NCBI GenBank assembly: GCA_024220505.1
Contig: JAKZZE010000004.1
Coordinates: 1,116,001-1,180,000, forward strand
DNA length: 64,000 nt
Direction of reading: 5' to 3'
Source: Rhizopus arrhizus
Lineage: Eukaryota > Mucoromycota > Mucoromycetes > Mucorales > Rhizopodaceae
The notes beneath the pieces were generated by a model. That model was not told the origin of the DNA. It did not search any database and was given only the letters and a program-made list of their open reading frames with translations. A program made the position numbers and the translations under genes. This document shows positions 1 to 12,100 of this stretch, piece after piece (the stretch's first letter is position 1; each line of letters starts with the position of its first letter).

Positions 1-431
1 ACAGTTCAATCGGAGATATATTTACAGTCCAAATATGGAAACAAGGGTTTTTGAGTATGGAGAATACGATGCCGCAGTTTAAATACTAAAATTCCGACAA
101 TTTGCTGCTCTAATCGCAGAATTTGGCACTTTTTTCATGTTCCGTAAATGTAGTCCAATCCTGTTATCACGTAGCTTATCCATTAGGTACCAGACATTGT
201 AATTAATGCACTCAATTATAAAACTTTTGATTTTCTCTGCATCACTCCTGCTAGCTTTTTTAAAATACGTATACACGAAATTTTCTTTAAATTTGGCATA
301 AAATAGTCATTGTAAGTAATGAAAGAGATACACAGAACAATGTTCGTATTTAGTTACGGTTAAAAAACATCTTGCAACCCATGAAAAGCATAAATTAATT
401 TAACTGCAAGTGGGACACAATAATATTATTT
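1..431. other. AT-rich sequence, no gene seen
   Basis: I see no supported gene, repeat unit or RNA gene here. A 65-codon open frame on the minus strand (79-276) has no recognisable motif and looks like chance in AT-rich DNA. Confidence 0.5.
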
Positions 432-520
432 TCCTCTTCTGACAGATAGTTAAAATAGCTTGGTTGGAGAAGTGTGACCTTTCTAAGGTGCGGTTCCTGG
501 GTTCGATACCCGTAGGAGGA
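432..520 (+). tRNA. tRNA-Arg(UCU)-like sequence, probably degenerate
   Basis: The 3' half is tRNA-like: an anticodon loop TTTCTAA (anticodon TCT), a T arm with loop GGTTCGA-type sequence and stem CTGGG/CCCG, and an acceptor strand AGGAGGA at 514-520. That strand can pair with TCCTCTT at 432-438, one pair being G-T. Against a functional tRNA, the span is 89 nt without a credible long variable arm, about 13 extra bases lie between acceptor and D arm, and the 5' anticodon strand (TGACC) no longer pairs fully with GGTGC. It may be a tRNA pseudogene or the head of a tRNA-derived repeat. Confidence 0.4.
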
Positions 521-1376
521 ACAGTTTTACTTTTATGGAAAATTTTGTTCAATCATCTATTTTGGTTACAAAATCTAAATTCGATGTAAGCCACAAAGGA
601 AATGAAGTTACTTCTTAAAATCTTTTTCCTTTTTTTTTCTTTTTGTAACTGCAAATTATCAAGCGGAAGTACAACCACCTCCATTACGTCGCCGTAGACT
701 GAACAGAAGATGAGAGCAGACCTTTACCTAGTTCTGATAACAATAGTACCCTTTCGGTCGAATAAGCTACAAGTAGATTACTGGAAGTTGTGCGAAACAG
801 AGATATAGATAACCTTCAAACAGCATCAGAAGCATTGTACAATGCTATGGTCGCAGAACAAAGTACTTCAAATACAACATAATAAACGTAAAAGATATTA
901 GAAAACACGAACAATTTTTTACAAAGATATCTGTTATATACCTTTTCGATGTGATAGAGGTATTTTAATGTAAATTACTTAAACTTATATGAAGTGACAA
1001 TTTTTTTTTTATGTAATCAGTGCATCAATATATGTTAACTTTTATTTGCACACCAAAAGCACTATTATGCTCTTGCTTATAATTTTTCTTTGCCTAAAAA
1101 TTACAGACTGTTTTAGTTTCTTTTTTATACCTATTATCGAATATAAATACACATGCAATAAAAAACTAAACAGCAAAGAGAAATGTATCGAATCCAATAA
1201 AAAACTTACTTTTTTTTCTAATACGAATTATAATGAGAACAATACATTTAATCAGAACATTTTAAAATTAAATTAAAAATAAGCTTGTAATTAACGAAAT
1301 AGTCTAAAACCGATATGAATTAATATTTCTAAAGTATATTTACGAATGATATTGTGTTATTATATAAAAGTATATA
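521..1376. other. AT-rich intergenic sequence, no supported gene
   Basis: No feature I can defend. A 76-codon open frame at 1046-1276 starts with a hydrophobic stretch that would resemble a signal peptide, but composition, isolation and lack of any motif make it an unlikely gene. Confidence 0.45.
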
Positions 1377-2259
1377 TGTTATTATCATTTTAGAACATTA
1401 ACTAAATGTAGTTGACATTGGTAAATATAAGTCTTAATACAAGATTATAGCTAAATAAAATATAAGTTTATTTAAATAAGGTCATACAATCAATTCCAAT
1501 TAAATATATTCTTTTAGAATATGTTTTGTATTTATGAGAGTCTTTGATAAGAAGAAGTATTAACTAAAGTAACAAAATCCAATCAAATGTCAAATATCTC
1601 TCTAATCTTTCACATAATTGAAATAGCGTTATTCAAATCAGTGAAAAAATCCCAGAGTAAAAGATAAATATATGACAGGCATACAAACGAACAGACGAAA
1701 GCTTTTCACAACCATAATTATAAATGACATTTGCTAAAGTACCTTACAGTTAAAGAAACGCTTACAATAGAGGATATTAAGCTACTGAGAAACATTCCAA
1801 TTCATATTATTTTTTTTACAAAATAAAAAAAGAAAACAAATACTAAAAAGATATTGTTTAATATAATTAATACCATTTTCATAAATACAGTAAATTGGTT
1901 AAGAAACAACTGATGTAAAAATAATAATTATTTAAATATTAAGAGTAACTTAAAAATTATGATAAATTCTAAAATTAATAAATGTGTGTTGTATTAGTAT
2001 TAATATTGAAAAATTTACAAAGTCATATAACTTGCATAATAATATGATTTTATATTAATACTAACTTTTATCATTTCTTTTAGATTTTATCTTTTTTATA
2101 ATTGAAATATTCCTCACTCCATAAGATATAAATATCTGCCTTCAGTTAGTGTAATTTTTACTTTTAACTTAAGCCGAAGAATGATTAGATTCAAAGGTGT
2201 TCAAGTTGTTTCTCAATCTTTGTTTCCAGCTTTTCTTTTATTATTTTAACAATTACACA
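1377..2259 (+). repeat. Old, interrupted LTR of the 4347-16531 Ty3 family
   Basis: This stretch follows the order of the LTR at 4347-4914 with many substitutions: the GTAGTTGACATT block near its start, the AAGAAGAAGTAT block, and the ACTCCATAAGATATAAATA TATA region near 2120. A segment of about 320 bp (roughly 1785-2105) with no counterpart in the intact LTR interrupts it, so another small insertion sits inside. The ends are weakly preserved (TGTTATTATC... and ...ATTACACA), so both boundaries are approximate. No internal retrotransposon sequence is attached, so it is probably an old solo LTR. Confidence 0.7.
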
Positions 2260-3279
2260 ATAATTACAATTAGTTACTTTTTACAACTAATGTTGGAGCC
2301 ATAGCCAAAAAATAAACACCTTTTAAAAATCGAAGAAACAACATGATTCTTACATGATAATAATGATGCATTTAGCCAGAAGTATTAGTATTTATCTCAT
2401 ATTTTTCAAAAGATATTTGAGAATAAGCTTTTATGTGGCATGCATATCCGGACAATGGATGATACCTCTTTATAAGAAGTCCTAGTTATAGCATGTACGC
2501 TATGAATCCTAATTAGGTCAGAAAACTTTTGGCAGTCATAATGATGTTCTCTATAACAGCCATTAATTAGCGCAATTAGAGTCCAAAGAACGTACAAAGT
2601 GGTTTGGGAGCATTAATCCTTCACAAATGTAAACAAGGCCAAGCTGAGGAAACCAGATGCTTACAGTGCCGGAGTGCCCAAAACTCAATTTTTTAGATTC
2701 TGTTAAAAATTTTACCACACGCAAAACATAGCAAAATAAGTAGCTTCCCAAAGTCTCGGAGTGTGAAGTCAAATATTCGCTCCGCAATGTTAAGAAAAGT
2801 GCGAATATGCTACAAATTTAGGAGCCCTATAAACCTATCATAACTCGAAAGTTTTTTATAAAATTTTGCAGACCAAACGATATAGCCGTCACAAATAGAT
2901 GTGCAAAATTTCCGCTACAAACCCCGACATTTTTATTTTTTTTGCGTTAGTTTTTGGCATATTTCTCTACAGCAAATCGGGACAAGTTAAAACAATAAGC
3001 ACACTTATTTTTGGAACATAATGTTACACAATTATCCAAACTTTCATAAAAATCCATAAAGGTCTCATGGATATCAAGAGCGCCAAAATTTCATCAATAC
3101 CGCCTATTTTCAAATGCAAATATTGATATCAAAAAGTCGGGATTTGAATACAAAAATAGTACCAATCGATGCGCAATGACCGAAAGTATATGTTTCTGTT
3201 TTTGGATTGTGATTATAGCTCCGATTTAACCACAGACCCAAGGATTTATCCATCGTGGCCTGAACTCCCAGTTGTCCAC
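2260..3279. other. Unresolved decayed sequence
   Basis: No intact gene. Broken open frames on the minus strand (2406-2787) and the start of an open frame at 3169 on the plus strand suggest former coding sequence, but I recognise no family. The boundary at 3279/3280 is set by the first bases shared with element B2 (49.7 kb); what lies upstream is not found in B2. Confidence 0.4.
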
Positions 3280-3729
3280 ATGTCTGAAGAAGAAGACATG
3301 TACAACAATGATACAATCGACAAGGTGGAGGAAATTCTTCTGGAGCAAAATCCAGATAGAATAACTTCTTTTACTGAAAAGGAACGCATGTCTGTCTTGT
3401 GTAAGGAAACAGTTGATTATTTTGAAGTTCGCGTACCAAAGTACAGATCACCTGCAGTAAGTCTGATTAATATCTCTTTAAGCGTAATCAACTAATTATC
3501 CAATATTCAGTGTACCGAATTTTTTAAGCTGTTGGATGATCAGATAGCAAGTGACAAGGCAAAGAGGCAAAGAACTGGAAATAGCAGCATCCAATTTCTT
3601 CCTCGTATACAAAGAAAATGCTCGTTGCCTGTTCCTGACTTCATCAAAAAAGAAAATATAACTGAAGAGAGTATCGCTTGGGCTTTTGGTGGTGAAATAG
3701 AGTTGGATGAAATCAACTTGCTGCTTTAA
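3280..3729 (+). pseudogene. CACTA-B accessory gene, 3' exons only
   Basis: This is the tail of the gene seen whole at 49277-50616. The preserved parts are the end of exon 3 (3280-3456), an intron (GTAAGT...TTCAG, 3457-3510) and exon 4 (3511-3729). Shared peptide blocks include SEEEDMYNN, DYFEVRVPKYRSPA and ESIAWAFGGEIELDEINLL. Exons 1, 2 and the start of exon 3 are absent. An open frame runs in from 3169 but its first 37 residues have no counterpart in B2, so the reading frame is probably accidental. Function of the family is unknown; see the B2 gene. Confidence 0.75.
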
Positions 3730-4346
3730 AAAAAAAAAAAAAAAAAAAAACTTGTGAAATAAATAAAACAAAAAAAAAATGAAAGCGGTGTTTAGATCTT
3801 TAAATTTAATTTTTTTTTTTTTTACCTTTGTTTCATTCTAGATTTGGTTACAGATAAAATCAGTTTGCCGTTTGTATTGTGGTCTTTGAATCTTATTTTA
3901 GATTTCTGTTTGATGCTTTCCACCTTCGTCATATTTGGTCCACTTTTATTTTTTTTTAATGAAAAAATTTCTAAAGTACTTTTTTTTTAAAACCCAAATT
4001 TAAAACACTCCTTTTTTTTATTCAAGTTTAAACAATACATTGAATGGAGATTCCTTTTGTAATGTCAATGCTGGGAGTGTAATTTTTTTTTTTTTACAAT
4101 TTCAACATTGCAACTTTTTTTTTTCTTTTTTCAAAAGTACTCAGTAACAATATACTTTTTCTTTTGTTTTTTAACCTTTTCATAGAAATCTCAAGACGTG
4201 TAGCATAATAGACATTCATTCCGTTGCCACCTTTTTTTTCTTTACTCTCAAAAAATAAAAATGATTATCAAAAATACTCTGTCTTTTTTATGCCGTGATC
4301 TTACTATTTAAAACATATCTTTTTCAGCTTTAAAACAAGTTTAACT

Positions 4347-4914
4347 TGTTGTAGAACAGTAACTGATCGTAGTTGACATTCATAAATATAAGTCTTAATA
4401 CAAGATCATAATTAAATAAAATAAAATATAAGTTTATTTAAATAAGATCATACAATCAGTTCCAATTAAACATGTTCTTTTAGAATATGTTTTGTATTAA
4501 TGAGAGTTCTTTGATAAGAAGAAGTATCAACTAAAATAACAAGATCCAATCCAATATCAGGAATATTGCTAATCTTTCACATAATTGAAATAACGCGTAA
4601 AATAACCTTATTCAAATCAGTGAGGAATTCCCAGAATAAAAGATAATCTATGACAGACATACAAAAGAACAAATGAAAAGTTTTCATAATCATAATTATA
4701 GATGACACTTGTTAAAGTACCTAAATATTAGAAGAACGCTTACAATAGAAGATATCAAGCCACTCACTCAATAAGATATAAATACCTGTCTTCAATTAGA
4801 ATAATTTTTACTTTAAACTTAAACTGAAATAAAGATCAGTCTCAAAAAGTACTCAAACTGTTTCTTGATCTTTGTTTCTACCTTTTATTTTATTACATTA
4901 ACCATTATACAACA
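4347..4914 (+). repeat. 5' LTR of outer Ty3
   Basis: 568-bp direct repeat with TG...CA ends. A TATA box (TATAAATA) lies at 4777-4784, placing the RNA start about 30 bp downstream. TSD TAACT precedes it. Confidence 0.93.
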
Positions 4915-4959
4915 TTTTACTTTTTGAATTTTGCTCTTTATTTGAAATTTAAAATACGT

Positions 4960-6291
4960 ATGTCTGAAAATACTCTTGGTGAAATTGCTGATGGTACTAG
5001 CAATCCTACTGATTCTCCATCTACTGTGGATCCTTCTGTCCAACTGGGTACAATGGCTAGTAAATATGCTCACTCTGAAGTTACTCCTATGGAAGAAGAC
5101 ACTCCTATCCCTGTAATGCCTAAACCAGAAGATGTTGCTCTCAAAAGCATTGGTATGATCAAGGATATGAAAAAACAAGCTTTGGTTCTGTTTGCTGCCT
5201 ATATGAATTCAAACCAATCCAGTCCTGATAGTCCAGAAACATTGCAAGCTTTGTCGTTGTATAAAGAATTTGAACAGAAGATAGTGGCTGCACAAGAAGC
5301 CCATAAATCAATGATTTCTCTTTTTGAAGACAGACAAGACTTAAATGGCTCTGATAATCTTGGTTCGGTGCGTTTAGTAGTCCCTAATGATTTGCCTGTG
5401 TTACAATTGCGTGGTGAGGCACTGTGGAAGAAGAAGGCGGACCCCTTTGATTCTGCTTATGACTTCTGTAATACTTTTGAAACGGTACTACATGCTCATG
5501 GTTTGTCGCTTAATTCAAATTGGGAAAGATTATTACCCTTATGCATGAACCCAGAACAAGTCTCTTGGTCCCGGGAAGCCTTAATGAACAAGCGTTACAC
5601 CTGGAAAGAAGTCCGTCCTATTGTTCTTGACCACTTTGATACTCCGTATCGAAAGTTTTTGCTAATGGTTGAAGTTGGCTCTATGCGTCAAGCTCCTTAT
5701 GAAAGTAATAGGGAATATTCCAACCGGTTTCAAAAGATGAGAAGAGAAGCGGGTATGGAAGATGGAACCCAACTGGCTGTAACCTATTTTGCATCACTTA
5801 AACCTTCTGTCAAAACCGTGGCTCAAGTGGCTATCTCATCTCATTTGGGTGCTAAGCTCCCTAGTTCAATTAATCAAATAATTGACTTGGTCCTTGCTTC
5901 GGGTGAAGATTCTGCTTTCTCAATTAAAAACCCACACAAGCGCAACAGAGGATCTGAAGAAGAACAAGTCTCTCGTATCTCTTTTATAAAGGCTAATAAA
6001 GCTTCACCAGGAGCTAGTAAAGTCATGAATGGTATCAAATCGAATAATATAAGCACCAATAAGGGTACTGGTAAGCCCAAGCCGTGTATGTACTGTGGTA
6101 AAGAATGGAGTAAAGGCCATCGCTGTGAAGAGTTTAAGGAGGCAAAGAAGTCTTTAAGTAATGCAAAAGCAAATGAAGGATTTTCCCTCTCTCGTGTCAA
6201 TCGTATGGCGATCCGTTCAAATACCAATGAAGATTCTGAAAATGATGAAGATGTAACCAACGGTCATTTAAACCGTATGGCTCTTGATTGA
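4960..6291 (+). CDS. gag: Ty3 Gag (capsid/nucleocapsid)
   Basis: A 443-residue Gag polyprotein forming the virus-like particle. I chose the ATG at 4960 (MSENTLGE) over the upstream ATG at 4924, whose first residues lie in LTR-adjacent leader. The middle carries the retrotransposon Gag fold pattern (tryptophan-rich blocks such as WERLLPLC and YTWKEVRPIVLDHF, residues roughly 170-260). The C-terminal zinc knuckle is CMYCGKEWSKGHRC, the fungal chromovirus variant of CCHC (about residue 380). The frame ends at TGA (6289-6291), but the same frame stays open into protease without a further stop, so the stop may be read through or be a point mutation in an originally fused Gag-Pol; the inner element has a fused frame. 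Confidence 0.92.
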   Translation: MSENTLGEIADGTSNPTDSPSTVDPSVQLGTMASKYAHSEVTPMEEDTPIPVMPKPEDVALKSIGMIKDMKKQALVLFAAYMNSNQSSPDSPETLQALSLYKEFEQKIVAAQEAHKSMISLFEDRQDLNGSDNLGSVRLVVPNDLPVLQLRGEALWKKKADPFDSAYDFCNTFETVLHAHGLSLNSNWERLLPLCMNPEQVSWSREALMNKRYTWKEVRPIVLDHFDTPYRKFLLMVEVGSMRQAPYESNREYSNRFQKMRREAGMEDGTQLAVTYFASLKPSVKTVAQVAISSHLGAKLPSSINQIIDLVLASGEDSAFSIKNPHKRNRGSEEEQVSRISFIKANKASPGASKVMNGIKSNNISTNKGTGKPKPCMYCGKEWSKGHRCEEFKEAKKSLSNAKANEGFSLSRVNRMAIRSNTNEDSENDEDVTNGHLNRMALD

Positions 6292-8642
6292 AAATTAAAG
6301 AATAAAGACATAACTGTTACTCGTGATTTTAAATTGACTAAAGATGATTCTATAAGCTTTCCTATCCTTGTAAATAATGTAAAAGCAATGACTATCTTAG
6401 ATACAGGTGCAAATTTTTCGTCAATTAATAAAAAGTTTTGTCTAGAACATAATTTTCCTATTGTTCCATCTAAGGAAAAAGATGTAATAAAATTGGCTGA
6501 TTCTAAATCTACTATTACACGAATTGGTACAATTGAATTAAACATCAGATGTAATGAAAAAAATTATACTCATAACTTCGAAGTAATGAATTTAACAAAT
6601 GATCATGACATGAGTATAGGTACAGATTTTATGACTAAACTTGGAATCGGTCTTACTGGTTTACCATATAAATGGGATACTGATGAAGTAGACAATATTC
6701 AAGCTGTACAATCTAAATATAGTGACAATAGTGAGCTCTTAGAAGAAGTAGATAAGGAAATGTCAGAACTTGAAGACTGCCCCGCAGGAACTCCTGAACA
6801 ATTTCAATCTGCTATAAATGACATTAAACCATTGATTCAATTAAATCAAGGCATACCTAAAGGTTCTTTTTGTACAATTCCAGAATCTGTTGTCTCAATT
6901 GAAACTCCAGAAAATGTAACATCTTATCGAAGTCCTTACCCGATCGCTTTAGTGTATCATCAAGTTGTACAGGATCAGATTAATGAATGGCTGGATAATG
7001 GTGTCATAAAACGTGCTCCTGCTAATACTGAATGGAATTCGGCTTTAACAGTAGTAAAAAAGACAAATGCCAAGGGAGAAATAACTGGTTATCGTGTATG
7101 CCATGATCCTAGACATATTAATGCTCTTTTATCTTCTATTGACCGAATGCCTTTACCAAAAATATCTGAACTCTTTGAAGAATTAAAAGGAGCTTCAGTA
7201 TATTCTACTTTGGATCTTAAATCCGCATTTAACTCTTTAAGGTTGCGAGAGGATCATGCTCATAAATTAGCATTCTCATGGAATAATGTACAATACGTGC
7301 CAATTGGTACTCCATTTGGTTTAAAACACGTATCTAGTGTGATGCAAAGAACCATGAGTATAGCACTTGAGAATATGCCTTTTGCTAGATGCTTTATCGA
7401 TGATATAGTAGTCGCATCTACTTCAATTGAAGAACATAAACTACATTTAAAAGCAGTAATAAATAAGCTGACCAAAGTAAATCTCAAATTAAATCCTGAT
7501 AAATGTAAATTTTTTCAAAATAAGATTAATTTACTTGGTTTTAGAATATCACCTAAAGGTGTATCTCTTGACGTTCGTAAAGTTGCTAATGTACAAGATT
7601 TCCCTATACCTAAAACAGGAAAGGATATCATGAGATATTGTGGTCTCATAAATTACTTTCGACCTCTTATCCCTAAAGCGTCCACACTCTTGGCTCCGCT
7701 GGATGCATTGAGGAATGAAAAATCACTTGAAAAATTATGGAACAATAAACATCAAACATGCTTTGATAATCTTAAAAAGGTACTTTTGGAAGGAACCATC
7801 TTAGCCTATCCTGATTTAAATCGTCCTTTCTGTGTTGCCACTGATGCTTCTAACGTTGATGTGGGTGTTGTTCTCTATCAAGTGATTGATGGAAAAATAA
7901 AATATATTTCCATGATGGCGAAAAGTCTCTCTAAAAGTGAACGTAACTATTCAGCTACTAAGCGTGAATTATTAGCAGTAGTCTATGCATTAAAAAAGTT
8001 CCATAAATATCTCTGGGGTAATCACTTCACTCTATATACGGATCATAAAGCATTGACCTATCTTCACACGCAAAAAATAGCAAACGTAATGCTGATCAAT
8101 TGGCTGGATACTTTATTAAAGTATGATTTTAAAGTCGTTCATCTGCCAGGAATAGATAACATCTTACCTGATACACTTTCTCGTCTCTATGAAATTGAGA
8201 ATCCTGTCAATGAACTGGGAGGGGATAATGCTCGTCTGCTTAACAGAACAGCTATAAAATTACCTAGTATTAATGACGGTGAATACACAACACCAGCGGA
8301 TTCAGAAGAACGTAAAGAACTTCTTCTTAAAGAACATCTAAAAGGACACTTTGGTTCTGATGCAATTTACCATGCTTTAAAACGTAAAGGTATCTACTGG
8401 AATAATCTAAAAGAAGAAGCAGTAGAATTAGTAAAAAGTTGTGTACCCTGTCAACAATTTAACATAATCAAAAAAGGTTATAACCCTTTAAGACCTATAA
8501 CAGCCACATTACCTGGTGATAGTTGGGGCATCGACTTAGCTGGTCCCATGAAAACTTCCTTGAATGGCAACAATTACTTACTGATTATGGTTGACATTGC
8601 TACTCGTTACTGCATATTGAAACCTATCCCTGATAAACAATC
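6292..8642 (+). pseudogene. pol: Ty3 Pol, first part (protease-RT-RNase H-integrase N-terminus)
   Basis: In frame with gag after its TGA; an internal ATG exists at 6334. Visible in order: aspartic protease active site DTGANFSS (about 6400), reverse transcriptase with FIDDIVV (about 7395), RNase H start ATDASNVDVG (about 7840) with later TDHKAL, integrase zinc-binding HHCC region (CVPCQQF, about 8445) and the first integrase core block (WGIDLAGP). Coding stops at 8642, where a 5-bp duplicated CAATC marks insertion of the inner Ty3 element. The rest continues at 14864-15944 in a compatible frame, so the disruption is this insertion alone plus the gag stop. Confidence 0.93.
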
Positions 8643-9065
8643 TGTTGTATCCACACAACTAGTAAAGTGAACATTCATGGATAAACGAGAGATCTCCGCA
8701 ATAGCCAACTTTGCCCTGTTGTCTCTATCGGTGTTCCCACGACTATATCGGAACCTGATTATAACAACGGCAGTTCAATCCAACTTTATTCGATAATTAT
8801 CGTTAGATCAATAATTTATCTACTTCATTGTCCCTTGATTCGTCAAGAAGACAGCGGCTATTGATTATCTACTATCTTTCCTTTATCTTCCCATCCTTCC
8901 CACATTATTCTTTTAACCGATCAATTGAAATAGCGGTAAAGATCCAGACATCCAAAAAGTATAAATAGCCTCAAATGTTTTTATTAATAAAGCAACATAT
9001 AATCTTTAGTTTCACAACTATTGTCTTTTTAGTTTTTGTCTCTTATTTTAATACTTGGCAAAACA
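8643..9065 (+). repeat. 5' LTR of inner Ty3
   Basis: 423 bp, TG...CA. TATA box TATAAATA at 8960-8967, followed by AATAAAGC (polyadenylation-like) at about 8988. The long open frame technically begins inside this LTR at 8975. Confidence 0.95.
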
Positions 9066-9139
9066 TTTTTTTTGTGAATTCTTTATTGACTTTATTTTTA
9101 AAACAACCCTTTTTTATTATTACTACCTACCTTACCAAT

Positions 9140-12100
9140 ATGTCAAACACAAATGACTTCAACTCTGCTGCTGCTGGTTCTTCCAGTAGTCATGCCAAAA
9201 CTTATCCTGATAACGCTCGTCGTATGTCAGATGTTTCTACTTTATCTTCAGAGGCAGAGTCCTCTGGAATGACCACTTCCGCAGTTTCTTCTGGTTCTCT
9301 TGAGCCTAGAATCGCAGTTCCATCCATCCACTCTTCTATTGAGGAGTTGGATTCCACCATCATCGGTGCCACCCAAGTTATTCTTAACTTGTCTGTTCGT
9401 CTTCTTTCTACGACGCCTGAGTCAGAGGAAGATAGCATGGTGCGTGCTAAGTACGAAGCCTGCTCTAAGGATCTGGAGAGACTAGTTCATACTAGAGACC
9501 TCCTCCAGCGAGCCATGAACCATGCTGTTCCTACCGCTTGGACTGGTTCACCTAAGGTTGCTCCTGCAGCCTTGAATGTTGTACCTCCAAACCTACCCCT
9601 CATGCAGTGGAAGGGTGCGGTCTTTGACCCATCTGCCCCTGTCTCTGTGGATGTCAAGCACTGCTTGAAAAAATTTCAGGACGTAATGTTCGCACATGGT
9701 CTTGATCTTGATCAGCACTGGCTTCGTCTTCTCCCTCCTTGCTTGTCATCGAGTCAACGTACTTGGCTTGATGAGTACCAAGAAAAAGAGGATGTCCATA
9801 CGTGGAGTCAGTTCAAAAAGGCTTTTACTAGCCATTATGGTGTTGGGTCGGCTGAAGAAAAAGCCACGTCTACAACGGAGTTGTTACGCATCTCCATGAC
9901 TGCTGCTGAAACTGTTGACCAGTACGTTGAACGTTTCAACAACCTCCGTCGCTTGGCACAGATCCAAGATCGCTGCGTCTTGACTCGTTGCCTTCTGATC
10001 GGTCTTCAGGCCGATATCTACAAGAAGGTGATCGTGTCCTTAGCCAACTGTACGGACGCACAAAAAGAATCGGTCGACTACGTTGTCAAGTTGGCCAAGA
10101 CCTTGTACCATTCACTGTACAAAGTTCGTAGAGTGGCTAACGCTGCTCACACTCCTGCTGGCCCTTCAATGGTCAATGACTCTTCTTCTTCTTCTTCTTC
10201 TTCTGGTCGAAAGAAATCTTCTGCTTTTGTCTCTGGTTCTGCTGTTCGTTCTGCACCTTATCCGCAGGCTTCTAGGAAGTATTGCAGATTCCACAAGACC
10301 ACCACCCATAGCAATGATGAATGTCGTGCTATGAAGAAAGCTTCCTCTTCTTCTCCGTCTTCGGGTTCAACCCAAGATGATGTCTCCTCTGGTTCTGCTG
10401 CCTCTCAGTGGAATCCAAGAAACCAACCTTCCGGTTTGGGACGTCCGTGCCGCTCTTGTGGTGCTGACAACTGGCGTCCTGGTCACCGATGCAAAGGAAA
10501 GGGCCGTTCAACCGGTTCCTTGGCTGACGACTCTGCCGGATCTTCTCACATGTTTCGAGCAATGAGTCGATCCCCTGCTTCTTCCTTGTCTTCCGTTGCC
10601 TCTTCTGGTAACGATGTTTCTGTTTCTGTTGGCTCTTCTGCCACTGCTGCTTCGAGTAGTAGTGATGCTTCTCCCGGTCGCAAGACTGATGCTGCTGGTC
10701 CCGTTGTTCCTGTTCCCGATTCGTCGGATGATATGGACATTGATGTTGCGGAAGCCCTTACTGTGGCTGAAGCTGCTCAGGCCTGTAAGTACATTACACA
10801 TCACATCTTTTCTAAAGCGCCTTCAAACACTAATACGCTTTATGTTCCTATTATTATAGAGCACATCAAAACATGGGCCATGATTGATACCGGTTCGTCT
10901 TTTTCGTGTGTGTCTCCTTCGTTCTGTTCGGCACTTGGTTTAGTTCCAACACCTAATCCAGGATCGATCAAGTTAGGACATAATAGTTCAAGTACTGTAA
11001 GCCGGTTAGGCATAATAAATCTTACTGTTTATTATAACCAAATCCGTTTGTCATATGAATTTGAAGTGTTTGATTTTAGCAGTGATGTTCCCATTTGTTT
11101 AGGACTTGACATTTTGCCTAAACTAAGAATAGGTTTAACAGGATTAGCCACTTCTTGGTTAAATTCTAATATTCCTAAAATACCTGATCCAGTTAACCCT
11201 GATGATTATAAGCCAAATGAAACTCCTGTTGGCACTATGCAGGAAAGACAACGTTTGATGAGCACTATTCAACCTTTGTTAGATGCTAATACGAGTATCC
11301 CCATGTCTTCTCATTGTAATTTACCTGGTGCTATCATCACTCTTGATACTGAACCCAATGCCTTTGCTTATCGAAGACAACCCGATATTGCTATTGCTAA
11401 TAGAAAGATCATGGAAGACCAAATTCAAACTTGGTTGGATGATTGTGTCATTGAACCTGCTCCTTCCAATACTCGCTTCAATAACCCTATTTTTCTTGTT
11501 GGAAAAAAGGATGTCAACGGATTATACACTAAGAAAAGAGCAGTTATTGATCCACGTCTGCTTAACCAACTTGTAAAGAATGTTGATAGAATGCCTTTAC
11601 CTCTAATCAGCGATCTTCATCAACGTATGGGTTCTGCTACTATATTCACTACCTTCGACATACGAGCATGCTTTCATCGTTTTCTTATCCAAGAATCTGA
11701 TAGACCCAAAACTGCATTTACTCATCCATTTACTGGTATGCAGTATCAATTTCGTCATTGTCCTTTTGGCTTGACAAGTACCGGTAACATTGTACAGCGT
11801 GTTCTTACAAATTTGTTCGCAGATCTTCCTTACACTGCACTCTATATTGATGATCTATGTGTCTTCAGCTCTGGTGACATGAATCAACATATTGAGTATG
11901 TCCGTGAAGTGTTGAAACGTCTTACTGCTGCAAATTTAATCATTAATGTTGAAAAGACGCATTTTGCACAAAGTTGTGTAAATATTCTCGGATGGACTAT
12001 TGGTAACAATGGTTCTCTAATCCCTGATCAACGTAAACTGACAAATATACATTCTTGGCCCACACCTAAAACTGGTAGACAAGTCATGAGTTTTCTTGGG

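Noticed and set aside
3169..3279. N-terminal 37 residues fused to the B1 accessory exon as a real upstream exon
   Set aside because: No counterpart in B2, no splice site at the join, and similarity starts abruptly at 3280, so a truncation breakpoint is the simpler reading.
4915..4940. Primer-binding site after the outer Ty3 5' LTR
   Set aside because: Sequence after the LTR (TTTTACTTTTTG) has no TGG start or tRNA 3'-end complement.
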